This document shows positions 26,857 through 34,771 of a stretch of 64,000 bases of DNA, one piece after another. How positions within the stretch are numbered: the stretch's first letter is position 1; the number at the start of each line of letters is the position of its first letter. This DNA is from JBJYKD01 sp049310025 (lineage in GTDB: Bacteria; Bacillota; Thermosediminibacteria; Thermosediminibacterales; Tepidanaerobacteraceae). The position numbers and the translations under genes were made by a program. The stretch covers positions 58,184 through 122,183 of the forward strand of contig NZ_JBJYKD010000008.1 in the NCBI RefSeq assembly GCF_049310025.1, in the 5' to 3' direction. The notes beneath the pieces were generated by a model. It was not told the origin of the DNA, searched no databases, and saw only the letters and a program-made list of their open reading frames with translations.

Positions 26857-27597
26857 ATGTACTGGGAATTTAACGGACAGGAATTTAATGAACAATCTTG
26901 CAGAGATTCTATTATTTGTAAATTAGGCAATTTTTTAATATCTAAGCCTGATTTTTTTTATTTTGTTGGAGATGTATTAATTACATGTAAAAAACATAAT
27001 CCAAATAACCAGTATTATGATGCAGAAAAAATAAAATTGAAATTGGCTCAAATAGTTTTGGCAGATAATTCTATAAAGAGGGCTGAAGTTAAATATTTTT
27101 ATAGTCTTTTCAATGAATATCTTAATAATAATAAAATCAAAAAGGGAGAATTACTGGATTATATAATTTATAAAATTGGCCCTTTTAATATAGTGGCTGA
27201 TAATGTTATAAAAAAAAGGAACTGCAAAATTAATATAGAAAATAAATTACATTCGGAAAAAGATTTCGACGTTGTATTTTACTCATATAATTCAAATGAG
27301 ATACTTTCTGCTGAAATAATAGAGTGTAAATTAGATTTAATGACATTTATCCACAATCCTCCAAGTAACAAATATTCATTTTCCAGAAATGCTGAGGAAA
27401 AGTTGGAACTCATGAAATTAATTAAATTAAATAAAAGGGAAAATGATATTATTTTATTTTATCTGGCTACATTAAGAAAAAACATTGAAAGTTGTAATGA
27501 AATTCTGAGAAACAAAGGGTTTGATTTTATTGAAATATTAAATGGTGACAGTTTGAATATGTTATTGAAAATGTTCGTCAAAACAAGGAATTTATGA
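26857..27597 (+). CDS. PD-(D/E)XK nuclease-like protein of the SecB-chaperone cassette
   Basis: I prefer ATG 26857 (246 residues); ATG 26839 and upstream TTG 26812 are possible and would overlap the SecB-like gene. No named family is recognised. The C-terminal half contains KDFDVVFYSYNSNEILSAEI followed by IECKLDLMTFI, an Asp...Glu-x-Lys arrangement typical of PD-(D/E)XK nucleases. The N-terminal half is helical. As the last gene of the cassette it is the best candidate for the toxin or effector, with the SecB-like protein and the 184-residue protein controlling it. Activity is inferred only. Confidence 0.55.
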   Translation: MYWEFNGQEFNEQSCRDSIICKLGNFLISKPDFFYFVGDVLITCKKHNPNNQYYDAEKIKLKLAQIVLADNSIKRAEVKYFYSLFNEYLNNNKIKKGELLDYIIYKIGPFNIVADNVIKKRNCKINIENKLHSEKDFDVVFYSYNSNEILSAEIIECKLDLMTFIHNPPSNKYSFSRNAEEKLELMKLIKLNKRENDIILFYLATLRKNIESCNEILRNKGFDFIEILNGDSLNMLLKMFVKTRNL

Positions 27598-27600
27598 TCG

Positions 27601-27962
27601 TGGAAAATGAGCGAACTCCACGCTGCTCTGGGTCTGGTCCAGCTGGAAAGGCTCGATGAGTTTATACGGAAGCGGGCGCTTGTTGCGGAAACTGTATATG
27701 TAATACAGCTCGATCATCACATAGACAGGAACAGAGTCATGAAGCATTTGCTGGACAGCGGCATCGGCTGCCGGCCTTATTTTACTCCCATCCACAGCCT
27801 TTTTACAGAGAAATGTTCGGCTACAAACCCGGCGATTTCCCAGTGACGGAGCGTGTCGCCTCCTCCACAATCTCCCTCCCCTTTCACAACAACCTCTCCG
27901 ATGAAGAAATAAACTACGTGGTGGAAAAAGTGAGGGAAGGGATAGGGAAGTTCGGGGGGTGA
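27601..27962 (+). pseudogene. Partial copy of the degT/pglE aminotransferase 3' end
   Basis: The sequence from ATGAGCGAACTCCACGCTGC onwards matches the PglE-like gene from 20751 to its stop. About 60 bases (around AAATACAATCAGAAG...) and 6 further bases are missing, and the reading frame is broken. No 5' half is present. It directly follows the SecB cassette and marks one boundary of the inserted block between 21.19 and 27.6 kb. Confidence 0.85.
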
Positions 27963-27981
27963 GGGAGGTAACATTTTGTAA

Positions 27982-28875
27982 TTGAATCAGGTGCATAACG
28001 TGAAAAGGGCTAAAGAATATAGGTTTATAAAAATTGTAAAAAACAATAAATGTTTAATTCGTATAAAGTTAAACCAGACCCCTAAGAGGTATAATACAAA
28101 CAAAGGGGAAGTAGATATAATCATTGATGCAAAAAGCAAATTATTCTTCGAACTGGCATGTATACAAACCAAATTTGGAAGAAAGTTTTGTGAAGGGTTA
28201 ATTAATTCAATCTCATGGCATGGCTTTTATGATGAAAGAGGAGAAAACATAAAACCACCCGTAATAAATTTTAAACATAACAATGACAAAGTTTGGTGTT
28301 ACAGGCATACAGGCACAATTAATCAAAGAAATATTTTTTTATTTCCTATATGCAGTTTCTATATTCCAGGACAGATGGAAATGAATGGAGTACCTGATGT
28401 CCAGATAAATGCTTTTGATTATATCGTGGAAATTGATAATCGTGATAATGCAAGGATAGATTTTTTTGTTCTGCCAAAAGGTGTTACGTTCAGAGATTTT
28501 TTATCTAACTTCAGCATTTCAGTACTTTATCTAATTTCTGATATTACCGTTTTTAATAAAAATTTAAATGGAGAGCTGAATTTCTTACCGGCATCGGAAG
28601 ATAATATTTTACTGGAATCAACCCGGTTAGGGGAATGGGATATTTTTTTGCGCACTATTTATACGGAAACAACGAGAGAACCAGAATTATGCGGCAAATT
28701 CGGTATTTTGTTTCATGATCCTGACAATACCATTGATATGTTGTTAGATAGATTCATTGGGTATCCTGATGATAATGGTGGCATTATAACTGATTACATG
28801 CGAAAAAGATATGAAGAAGAATATAGAAAATTTAGAAGACCAATAAAATCAATTGATACCGGACAACCAAAATAA
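27982..28875 (+). CDS. Unknown protein upstream of a PD-(D/E)XK-type gene
   Basis: The frame from TTG 27982 (or GTG 28000) gives up to 297 residues. No family is recognised. Visible stretches include GEVDIIIDAKSKLFFELACI, GLINSISWHGFYDERGEN, RNIFLFPICSFYIPGQ and KFGILFHDPDNTIDMLLDRF. It ends in a basic tail, RKFRRPIKSIDTGQPK. It is followed 25 bases later by the PD-(D/E)XK-type gene, and the same pair (with this gene deleted internally) occurs at 15406-16580. The conserved pairing suggests the two work together. Confidence 0.6.
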   Translation: MNQVHNVKRAKEYRFIKIVKNNKCLIRIKLNQTPKRYNTNKGEVDIIIDAKSKLFFELACIQTKFGRKFCEGLINSISWHGFYDERGENIKPPVINFKHNNDKVWCYRHTGTINQRNIFLFPICSFYIPGQMEMNGVPDVQINAFDYIVEIDNRDNARIDFFVLPKGVTFRDFLSNFSISVLYLISDITVFNKNLNGELNFLPASEDNILLESTRLGEWDIFLRTIYTETTREPELCGKFGILFHDPDNTIDMLLDRFIGYPDDNGGIITDYMRKRYEEEYRKFRRPIKSIDTGQPK

Positions 28876-28900
28876 TATAATAAAAACGGGAGAATGAAAC

Positions 28901-29887
28901 ATGAACGACTGGCATAGCGATTTTTACGCTGCAATAAAAGAGCTGTTCAAAGACGAAAACCTAAAAATAATACAGGAAGAATACTTATCAAAAGAACCCT
29001 TGCGCATAGACGTAATCATCATAAAAAACCTGGACAGCCATCAGATAAAAAAGCAGGTTGGAAGAATATTCAAAAAATACAACATCATAGAATATAAATC
29101 CCCCACAGATTACATATCCATCGACGACTACTTTAAAGGATTAAGCTACACATACCTGTACAAATCCACAATGAACGCAGATGGAAAAACCAAAAAAGAA
29201 ACAAACGACATAAACATAGAAGAAATGACCCTCAGCTTTGTATGCAACAGATATCCCGAGAAACTCATATCATACCTGAAAAAACACGACAAACAAATAC
29301 AAAAACCCGTGGAAGGTATATACTATATAAAAGGCGAATGGACTCCTGTACAGATAATAGTCCAGAGCGAAATAAGAAATGTCGAAGAAAACTTCGCTCT
29401 AATGCTACTGAGCGACAATGAATATTTTCAGGAAGCACTGAAAAAATACTTTCAAACCATCCAAAATGAAAAAAATCTATCAGAGAAAAAGAGACTCCTG
29501 GAAGCAGCCTTCAGGAAAAACATAATAAAGGCGGTGGAGGTGTATAAAATGTATGAAGACATGGTAAACGAAGAAGTTCAGGAATATGTGATAAAGACTC
29601 TGAAGCAGACCAAGCTTAAAATTTATACCGAGCAAGAATTAAAAGAGGTAGAAGAAAAGAGCAAAAAAGAGGGGATGGAACAAGGGATAGAAAAAGGGAT
29701 AGAGAAAGGTATAGAGAAGAAAACCAGGGAGCTGGCTGTAAAGCTGCTTAAAAAGAAGCTTTCAAATATTCCAGATGATATTATAGAAATCATCGATAAA
29801 TCAAAAGACACCCAGAAAATCGAAAAAATGGTAGAGGATATTTTTAATATAAACAGCATAGAAGATGCGAGAAAGTATCTGAATTAA
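28901..29887 (+). CDS. PD-(D/E)XK nuclease-like protein, paralogue of the 15606 gene
   Basis: The 328-residue protein is nearly identical to the one at 15606-16580 and shares its ribosome site and flanks. It keeps the D...ExK pattern (LRIDVIIIKN and IIEYKSPTDY). The C-terminal Glu-Lys-Gly-Ile repeat is one unit longer (EQGIEKGIEKGIEKKTREL), which explains the size difference. Upstream it has the intact partner gene lacking in the first copy. Proteins of this type are called recombination-promoting nucleases or putative transposases, but are not proven to move DNA. Confidence 0.65.
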   Translation: MNDWHSDFYAAIKELFKDENLKIIQEEYLSKEPLRIDVIIIKNLDSHQIKKQVGRIFKKYNIIEYKSPTDYISIDDYFKGLSYTYLYKSTMNADGKTKKETNDINIEEMTLSFVCNRYPEKLISYLKKHDKQIQKPVEGIYYIKGEWTPVQIIVQSEIRNVEENFALMLLSDNEYFQEALKKYFQTIQNEKNLSEKKRLLEAAFRKNIIKAVEVYKMYEDMVNEEVQEYVIKTLKQTKLKIYTEQELKEVEEKSKKEGMEQGIEKGIEKGIEKKTRELAVKLLKKKLSNIPDDIIEIIDKSKDTQKIEKMVEDIFNINSIEDARKYLN

Positions 29888-29925
29888 AAACTGATGCCCC
29901 TGCCGATATTGCCAATGGGACGCCG

Positions 29926-30020
29926 GTCCCTCCCCTTTCACAACAACCTCTCCGATGAAAAAATAGACTACGTGGTAGAAAAGGTGAGGGAAGGTATAGA
30001 GAAGTTCGGGTATGAGGGAG
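29926..30020 (+). repeat. Short copy of the degT 3' end
   Basis: CCCTCCCCTTTCACAACAAC through GAGAAGTTCGGGTATGAGGG matches the last 85 or so bases of the aminotransferase gene at 21100-21186. The following GAGCAGGGAATGCCATTGGC also follows a third copy at 37974-38040. It is too short to code for anything and is a marker of past recombination. Confidence 0.8.
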
Positions 30021-30042
30021 CAGGGAATGCCATTGGCCGGGT

Positions 30043-30465
30043 TTAACCGTTAGAAGTTTTAGCTGTCTGTTTTCTAAAATAATGGATTGCCAGGAACATC
30101 AATGCTCCGGCTGAATCCAGAATCACATCCCGTATGGATGCGCTTCTGCCCGGAACGAAAGCCTGATGCCATTCATCGGATAGGGCGTAAAGTCTGGTAA
30201 AACCCCATGCCAGAAAATATGCATGGCGGGCGGGGTTTATCGCACGCCGGAAAAGGAGAGCCAGTATACCGAAGACCATAAGATGGGCGTACTTGCGGAT
30301 TATGACGTTAACCATTTCTACCCCATTGTAAGGCAGGCTTGTATTTTCGGCAATAATTTTAGCGGTGTTATCTCCGGTAGCCATGGGAGACGCCGTAAAC
30401 CAAAAAATTATAATACACCAGATGATTACCGTCAGCCATTTAAACCATCTTATTTTCAAAATCAT
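30043..30465 (-). CDS. VanZ family membrane protein
   Basis: A 140-residue protein with about four membrane segments. The N-terminus (WLTVIIWCIIIFWFTASPMA), the middle (VIIRKYAHLMVFGILALLFR) and the C-terminal SDEWHQAFVPGRSASIRDVI with DSAGALMFL match VanZ-like proteins, including the conserved K(Y/F)xH and SxxDxxxDxxG motifs. The family is named for teicoplanin resistance in enterococci, but most members have unknown roles. A remnant of the same gene, with the centre deleted, lies at 38041-38160. Confidence 0.88.
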   Translation of the reverse strand: MILKIRWFKWLTVIIWCIIIFWFTASPMATGDNTAKIIAENTSLPYNGVEMVNVIIRKYAHLMVFGILALLFRRAINPARHAYFLAWGFTRLYALSDEWHQAFVPGRSASIRDVILDSAGALMFLAIHYFRKQTAKTSNG

Positions 30466-30533
30466 TCACCCGTATATATTTTAACAGAAAATTCGACTTT
30501 GTAATCATAAATTCTTTAAATTAAAATAAATCA

Positions 30534-30557
30534 GCCGCGCAAAAAGCGCGGCTTTTT
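30534..30557. terminator. GC-rich repeated terminator, copy 1
   Basis: The stem GCCGCGC-AAAAA-GCGCGGC followed by TTTTT has the form of a rho-independent terminator. The same element recurs at 35669, 38221 and 39576 with almost identical surroundings. Confidence 0.75.
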
Positions 30558-30617
30558 CATGTCCGATTGATAATTTAGCATGATATCAATTATAGGCATT
30601 TTGTATCCTTTTCAATT

Positions 30618-31022
30618 TTAGAAAGAATCGTTTTTATCTCTTTCCTTTACTTCTTCATTTATAATTTCTATTATTTTAATAATCCGATGGACGGAGTCAG
30701 GACTTAATTTTTCAGTTTCTTTGAGAAGCTGTTGAAGATCCTTGCGTCGAGATATTACAGTGTAATAATGATTTAGATTTTGGTTATCGGTGTTAATATT
30801 ATTTTCATTTTTAATATTAACAGAATTTTCCAGTAAATAATCTATACTACAATTCAACACTTCAGCCAGCTTTATTAAAGTAGAATATGGCGGTTCCTTT
30901 CCTTTGGTTTCATATCCGGCTATGGTGGCACGGCTCACTCCTATCCTTTCAGCCAATTCTTTTTGGGTCATTTTTCGCTCATTTCTTAGCTTCTTTAATT
31001 TTTCTCCAAAATTCATTTTCAT
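30618..31022 (-). CDS. XRE-family transcriptional regulator
   Basis: The 134-residue protein has an N-terminal helix-turn-helix (KKLRNERKMTQKELAERIGV, SRATIAGYETKGKEPP, then YSTLIKLAEVLNCSIDYLL) and a charged C-terminal helix that may mediate dimerisation (LLKETEKLSPDSVHRIIKII). It is divergent from the PTS operon. A perfect inverted repeat lies downstream of a strong promoter in the shared upstream region, a likely operator. The 3' end of this gene resembles sequence at 39600-39700, so part of it was duplicated. Whether it controls the PTS genes or a lost prophage-like gene is not settled. Confidence 0.9.
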   Translation of the reverse strand: MKMNFGEKLKKLRNERKMTQKELAERIGVSRATIAGYETKGKEPPYSTLIKLAEVLNCSIDYLLENSVNIKNENNINTDNQNLNHYYTVISRRKDLQQLLKETEKLSPDSVHRIIKIIEIINEEVKERDKNDSF

Positions 31023-31116
31023 TTGAACCCCCGATATGTATACGATTGCTCAGTATTACGTGTTTTAATGCTATGCATTTTATGTTTCTAGGCATCACAA
31101 ATATGTAAAATAATTC

Positions 31117-31174
31117 TTGACAATGTTCCCAAAAGACACTATAATATAATTAGCGATGTTCCCATAAGGAACAT
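31117..31174 (+). promoter_or_regulatory. Sigma-A promoter with inverted-repeat operator
   Basis: TTGACA (31117-31122), a 17-base spacer and TATAAT (31140-31145) form a perfect consensus promoter reading rightward. The half-site ATGTTCC lies in the spacer at 31123, and a perfect inverted repeat ATGTTCC-CATAA-GGAACAT lies at 31156-31174. The arrangement suits repression by the adjacent XRE protein. The first well-formed gene downstream is the PTS IIA gene at 31445. Confidence 0.75.
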
Positions 31175-31228
31175 TTTGGGTTTTTTATTTTAATTCGACT
31201 AAAAAGAAAGGAGGATACAAAAAAATTA

Positions 31229-31444
31229 ATTTTTGTTAATTTAACAAAAGATCAAAGAATCATATTAGTTTTCAACACACTGCTACAAAATCATTTTATC
31301 ATTTCCTGCAATGATTGTAAATTTTATGAAACTGGTTTTTATGGTTGTTTAATTTATGATGTGCTGGTGCGATATTCTTGCCGCAAATCTGGGCTAAAAA
31401 GACAGGTAAAGGGTGAAAAAGGAGCATTTGTAGGAGGTGAAATC
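31229..31444 (+). pseudogene. Possible small Cys-rich reading frame lacking a start codon
   Basis: A frame downstream of the promoter and an AGGAGG site (31209) reads VNLTKDQRIILVFNTLLQNH and then SCNDCKFYETGFYGCLIYDV, and stays open into the PTS IIA gene. Three cysteines in C-x2-C-x9-C spacing look deliberate. No ATG, GTG or TTG lies at the expected place, only ATT. It may be a small gene that lost its start, or chance. Confidence 0.3.
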
Positions 31445-31870
31445 GTGCCGGGCGTTCTTCTGGTATCGCACGGAAATCTGGCACAGGAGCTTTTGAAAAC
31501 GGTGGAGATGATAATGGGACCGCAGGATGGAGTAGAGGCTGTGGGGCTATATCCGGGCGAAGGGATGGAATTTTTTCGGGACAGGGTCAGCCGGGCCATA
31601 TCAAAAATAAATGATGGGCGGGGTGTCCTGATTTTCGCCGATCTGTTCGGGGGGACCCCGTTTAATTCATGCGTCAGCCTGGTGACCGATAAAGGGTTTA
31701 AGACTCCTGTAGACATTGTGACAGGAATGAATCTGCCGATGGTTATTGAAGCGTGTACGTTCAAAAACATAAAAAATTTAACAGAGCTGGGCGAAGCTGT
31801 AAAGGCAGTGGTAACATCCGGTGTAAAGTTTTTTTCCGATTTGCTTCCGGATGAGTCCAGGCTTGCTTGA
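31445..31870 (+). CDS. PTS mannose-family EIIA component
   Basis: GTG 31445 follows AGGAGG by 7 bases, giving 141 residues; the longer open frame upstream is not needed. The N-terminus PGVLLVSHGNLAQELLKTVE contains the phospho-accepting histidine (His9). Further family features are VLIFADLFGGTPFNSCVSL and DIVTGMNLPMVIEAC. It passes phosphate from HPr to the EIIB protein encoded next. It is the first gene of a IIA-IIB-IIC-IID operon. Substrate is not evident from sequence. Confidence 0.92.
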   Translation: MPGVLLVSHGNLAQELLKTVEMIMGPQDGVEAVGLYPGEGMEFFRDRVSRAISKINDGRGVLIFADLFGGTPFNSCVSLVTDKGFKTPVDIVTGMNLPMVIEACTFKNIKNLTELGEAVKAVVTSGVKFFSDLLPDESRLA

Positions 31871-31886
31871 ATGGAGGGAAGGTTCT

Positions 31887-32363
31887 TTGGTCGATATCCG
31901 GTTGGTGAGGATTGATGACCGGCTTATTCACGGTCAGATCACCTCTGCATGGATTTCGGATCTGGGGGTCGATACCATTGTGGTGGCTGACGATAGAACG
32001 GTAAAAGACGACCTGCAGAAGATGATGTTGAAAATGGCTACGCCGCCTAATATGAACTTAAAAATATTTGGTGTGGAGGAGGCGGCTTCGTACTTGAAAG
32101 ACCCTGGAAATTCGGGCAGGGCGCTGGTCCTGGTGAAAGGTGCCATGCAGGCCCTTACTCTCATTGAAAAAGGAATTGCGGTCAAATACGTAAATGTCGG
32201 CAATCTCAGTATGGACCCGAAGAAAAAGAATATTTATAAGTCTATCTGGGTGGGGGAGGATGATATTGCACATTTTAAAAAAATAAATTCCTTAGGTATA
32301 GAACTGGAGGTGAGAGTCGTACCGAATGACAGGCCGATTCCACTTTTTTCACTGATAAAATAG
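31887..32363 (+). CDS. PTS mannose/fructose/sorbose-family EIIB component
   Basis: TTG 31887 lies after GGAGGGAAGG, giving 158 residues. The active-site histidine is in RLVRIDDRLIHGQITSAWIS (His15). The rest (DTIVVADDRTVKDDLQKMML, KYVNVGNLSMDPKKKNIYKS, ELEVRVVPNDRPIPL) matches the family along its length. It takes phosphate from EIIA and delivers it to the sugar entering through the IIC/IID pair. Confidence 0.92.
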   Translation: MVDIRLVRIDDRLIHGQITSAWISDLGVDTIVVADDRTVKDDLQKMMLKMATPPNMNLKIFGVEEAASYLKDPGNSGRALVLVKGAMQALTLIEKGIAVKYVNVGNLSMDPKKKNIYKSIWVGEDDIAHFKKINSLGIELEVRVVPNDRPIPLFSLIK

Positions 32364-32378
32364 AAGGAGGCAGGTTGC

Positions 32379-33131
32379 ATGTTTTTGAAGGCATTGCTGG
32401 TGGCATTGTGGGTGACCTGGGGCCTTATTGACGAACAGACCTTTCAATTTCAGACGACCCGGCCAATAATAACGGGCCCGGTGGTGGGATTGATCCTCGG
32501 AGACGTTAAAACGGGCCTGCTGGTCGGGGCGACTGTGGAACTTATGTTCCTGGCTGTGGTTTTTGTGGGGACGGCTGTGCCGCCGGACCCGACGCTGAGT
32601 TCGGCCATTGCCACAGCCTTCGCCATACTGACCGGTAAGGGCGCCGATATTGCCGTGGCTACGGCTCTACCTGTGGCGTTGATCGGGCAGGTTGTGACCA
32701 CCTTGCAATACACCGTTGTCAATGTATTTTTCCTGCATCGCGGGGATAAATATGCTGCCGAAGGGAATCTAAAAGGCCTGACATTGATGAATACGCTGCC
32801 TTTATTAATGAATTTCATCTTTTACGGTTTGCCCGCCTTTCTGGCGGTGTATTACGGCCCTACCTATGTTAAACCTTATATCGATATGATTCCCGATAAA
32901 GTGATTCAGGGGCTGGCGGCAGGTGGTGGAATGATCGGAGCGGTGGGGTTTGCCCTCCTGCTCAAGTCGATTAAGGCTCTTTATCTATGGCCCTACTTTG
33001 TGATAGGTTTTATAGCGTCGGCGTATTTAAAAATAAACATTCTGGGCATAGGCCTGCTGGCTGTTACCGCCGCGGCTTTGCACTCTCATTTTGCGGGAAA
33101 GAAAAATTACACGGAAGGCTCTGAAATGTAA
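32379..33131 (+). CDS. PTS mannose/fructose/sorbose-family EIIC component
   Basis: A 250-residue membrane protein starting behind AAGGAGG. It has the family pattern of six or more hydrophobic segments with FQTTRPIITGPVVGLILGDV, GLLVGATVELMFLAVVFVGT and AVPPDPTLSSAIATAFAILT. Together with EIID it forms the sugar channel. It is 15 bases after EIIB. Confidence 0.92.
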   Translation: MFLKALLVALWVTWGLIDEQTFQFQTTRPIITGPVVGLILGDVKTGLLVGATVELMFLAVVFVGTAVPPDPTLSSAIATAFAILTGKGADIAVATALPVALIGQVVTTLQYTVVNVFFLHRGDKYAAEGNLKGLTLMNTLPLLMNFIFYGLPAFLAVYYGPTYVKPYIDMIPDKVIQGLAAGGGMIGAVGFALLLKSIKALYLWPYFVIGFIASAYLKINILGIGLLAVTAAALHSHFAGKKNYTEGSEM

Positions 33132-33149
33132 TGAGCGGAGGGATTGTAT

Positions 33150-33974
33150 ATGGGCGAGGGACAGACGACTGAAAGACTGAATAAAAAGGAACTGTGGAAT
33201 ATTTTCTTCAGGCAGATTTTTATCCGCAGTGCCCTGAATTTTGAGCGCCATCAGGCCATGGGTTTTGCAAATGCCATGATTCCCGTTATACGAAAGTATT
33301 ACAAAACACAGCGGGAGCGGGCCGAGGTTTTAAAACGCCATATGGAGCTTTTTTTGACACAGCCCATGGTATCGGCCATTCCTATAGGAATTGCGGCGGC
33401 TATGGAGGAACGATATGCCACAAAGAAAGATATTGATCCCGAGAGCATAAACGCTGTAAAAACCGCATTGATGGGCCCTCTGGCTGCGCTTGGGGACAGT
33501 TTAATAAACGGCACGGCCCGGCCCATACTGGCCGGTTTTGCAGCAGCTCTGGCAATGAAGGGCAGTATTGTCGGTCCCATCATATTTTTAATCGGAATGA
33601 CCATTATTACCCTGGGAGTTCGTTATTACGGTGTATTTAAAGGGTATGAGCATGGGGTCCGGATGGTGGCTGATCTGCAGGAGTCAGGCCTCATAGCCCG
33701 GTTGACGGAACTGGCGGGAGTGGCGGCTCTGGTTGTAATCGGCGGTTTTATCCCCCAGGTGGTCAATGTAAAAACAGTTGTTGCATACAAGGCCGGCGAT
33801 ACGGTGATAAAGCTGCAGGAGACGCTGGATGGCCTGATTCCCGGTATTCTTCCTCTGGGCATCACATTATTTATGTATTATCTTATGACAAGAAAAAGGA
33901 TGTCTCCGGTAACGCTGATGCTTTTACTTATGTTGATTGGAGTTATAGGGGTTTATCTGAAAATACTGGCTTGA
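33150..33974 (+). CDS. PTS mannose/fructose/sorbose-family EIID component
   Basis: ATG 33150 is 8 bases after GGAGGG, giving 274 residues. Conserved features are SALNFERHQAMGFANAMIPV near the N-terminus and ALMGPLAALGDSLINGTARP in the middle, followed by hydrophobic segments and a C-terminal membrane helix ending VTLMLLLMLIGVIGVYLKIL. It completes the four-part transporter and is followed by two catabolic genes. Confidence 0.92.
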   Translation: MGEGQTTERLNKKELWNIFFRQIFIRSALNFERHQAMGFANAMIPVIRKYYKTQRERAEVLKRHMELFLTQPMVSAIPIGIAAAMEERYATKKDIDPESINAVKTALMGPLAALGDSLINGTARPILAGFAAALAMKGSIVGPIIFLIGMTIITLGVRYYGVFKGYEHGVRMVADLQESGLIARLTELAGVAALVVIGGFIPQVVNVKTVVAYKAGDTVIKLQETLDGLIPGILPLGITLFMYYLMTRKRMSPVTLMLLLMLIGVIGVYLKILA

Positions 33975-34034
33975 CTTGGAGGGGCCGGTTGCCGGGCCCG
34001 TACAGCAAAAAACATCGGGAAGGAAGGTGGAAAA

Positions 34035-34766
34035 ATGATTTTCGACTTTCATGTGCATCTGGGCACCACCAGCCGCGGGAAGAAATTTTCTGTAGATGAC
34101 CTTATTGCAGCCATGAATTATTTCGGAATACAGAAAGCTGGTCTTTCGGTGCTGGCTGGTGTCAGCATGAAAGAGCAAAACGATGCAGTGGCAGAGGCCA
34201 TGGGGAAATATCCCGATCGCATTGTGGGCTATGGTTACATAAACCCCAGGGACCCGCAGGCCATTGAAGAGGTTCACCGGTGCCTGAAGGATTTAAAGAT
34301 GAAGGGGATAAAATTTCACTCATGGAAGCACGGCTATTACCCGGATAACTGCCTTCAATTACATGATGTGATAGATGCCATCGAGCCGTATAAAGTCCCC
34401 ATCCTGACTCATACGGGCACCGCTTCGCTGAGCCTGCCGCAGCAGTGGGCAGCGGTGGCCGAAAAACATCCGAATGCGACCTTTGTTTTTGCACACATAG
34501 GATATTATGATTTCGGCTACGGATGTGTCGAATGTGCAAAGCGCCTGCCCAACGTATACGTCGAAACTTCCGGCCAGCATGAAATACCGGTGCTGGAAAA
34601 GGCACTTCAGGACCTGGGGCCCGAAAGGATTATTTTTGGTTCCGACTGGCCATATAAGTATATCGGCAGTGAAATGGAAAAGTTTAAATGCCTGAACCTG
34701 ACCGAGGATAAAAGAAGAGCAATATTCTATGAAAATGCCAGAAAACTCTGGCGGCTGGAGGAGTGA
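34035..34766 (+). CDS. Amidohydrolase-family TIM-barrel hydrolase
   Basis: A 243-residue protein with metal-site motifs of the amidohydrolase_2 group: IFDFHVHLGTTSRGK (His-x-His), GIKFHSWKHGYYPDN, PILTHTGTASLSLPQ, TFVFAHIGYYDFGYG and IIFGSDWPYKYIG with the catalytic Asp. These enzymes hydrolyse or decarboxylate cyclic or carboxylated substrates. It lies 61 bases after the PTS genes and overlaps the ribosome site of the BtpA-like gene. It may process the phosphorylated substrate delivered by the PTS; the substrate is unknown. Confidence 0.85.
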   Translation: MIFDFHVHLGTTSRGKKFSVDDLIAAMNYFGIQKAGLSVLAGVSMKEQNDAVAEAMGKYPDRIVGYGYINPRDPQAIEEVHRCLKDLKMKGIKFHSWKHGYYPDNCLQLHDVIDAIEPYKVPILTHTGTASLSLPQQWAAVAEKHPNATFVFAHIGYYDFGYGCVECAKRLPNVYVETSGQHEIPVLEKALQDLGPERIIFGSDWPYKYIGSEMEKFKCLNLTEDKRRAIFYENARKLWRLEE

Positions 34767-34771
34767 TAAAT

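Noticed and set aside
27607..27846. Intact 79-residue gene
   Set aside because: It is the aminotransferase sequence with deletions, so it is a pseudogene fragment.
31156..31174. ATGTTCCCATAAGGAACAT as a LexA box
   Set aside because: The half-sites are in the reverse order (GTTCC...GGAAC) and the spacing differs from GAAC-N4-GTTC. It fits an XRE operator better.
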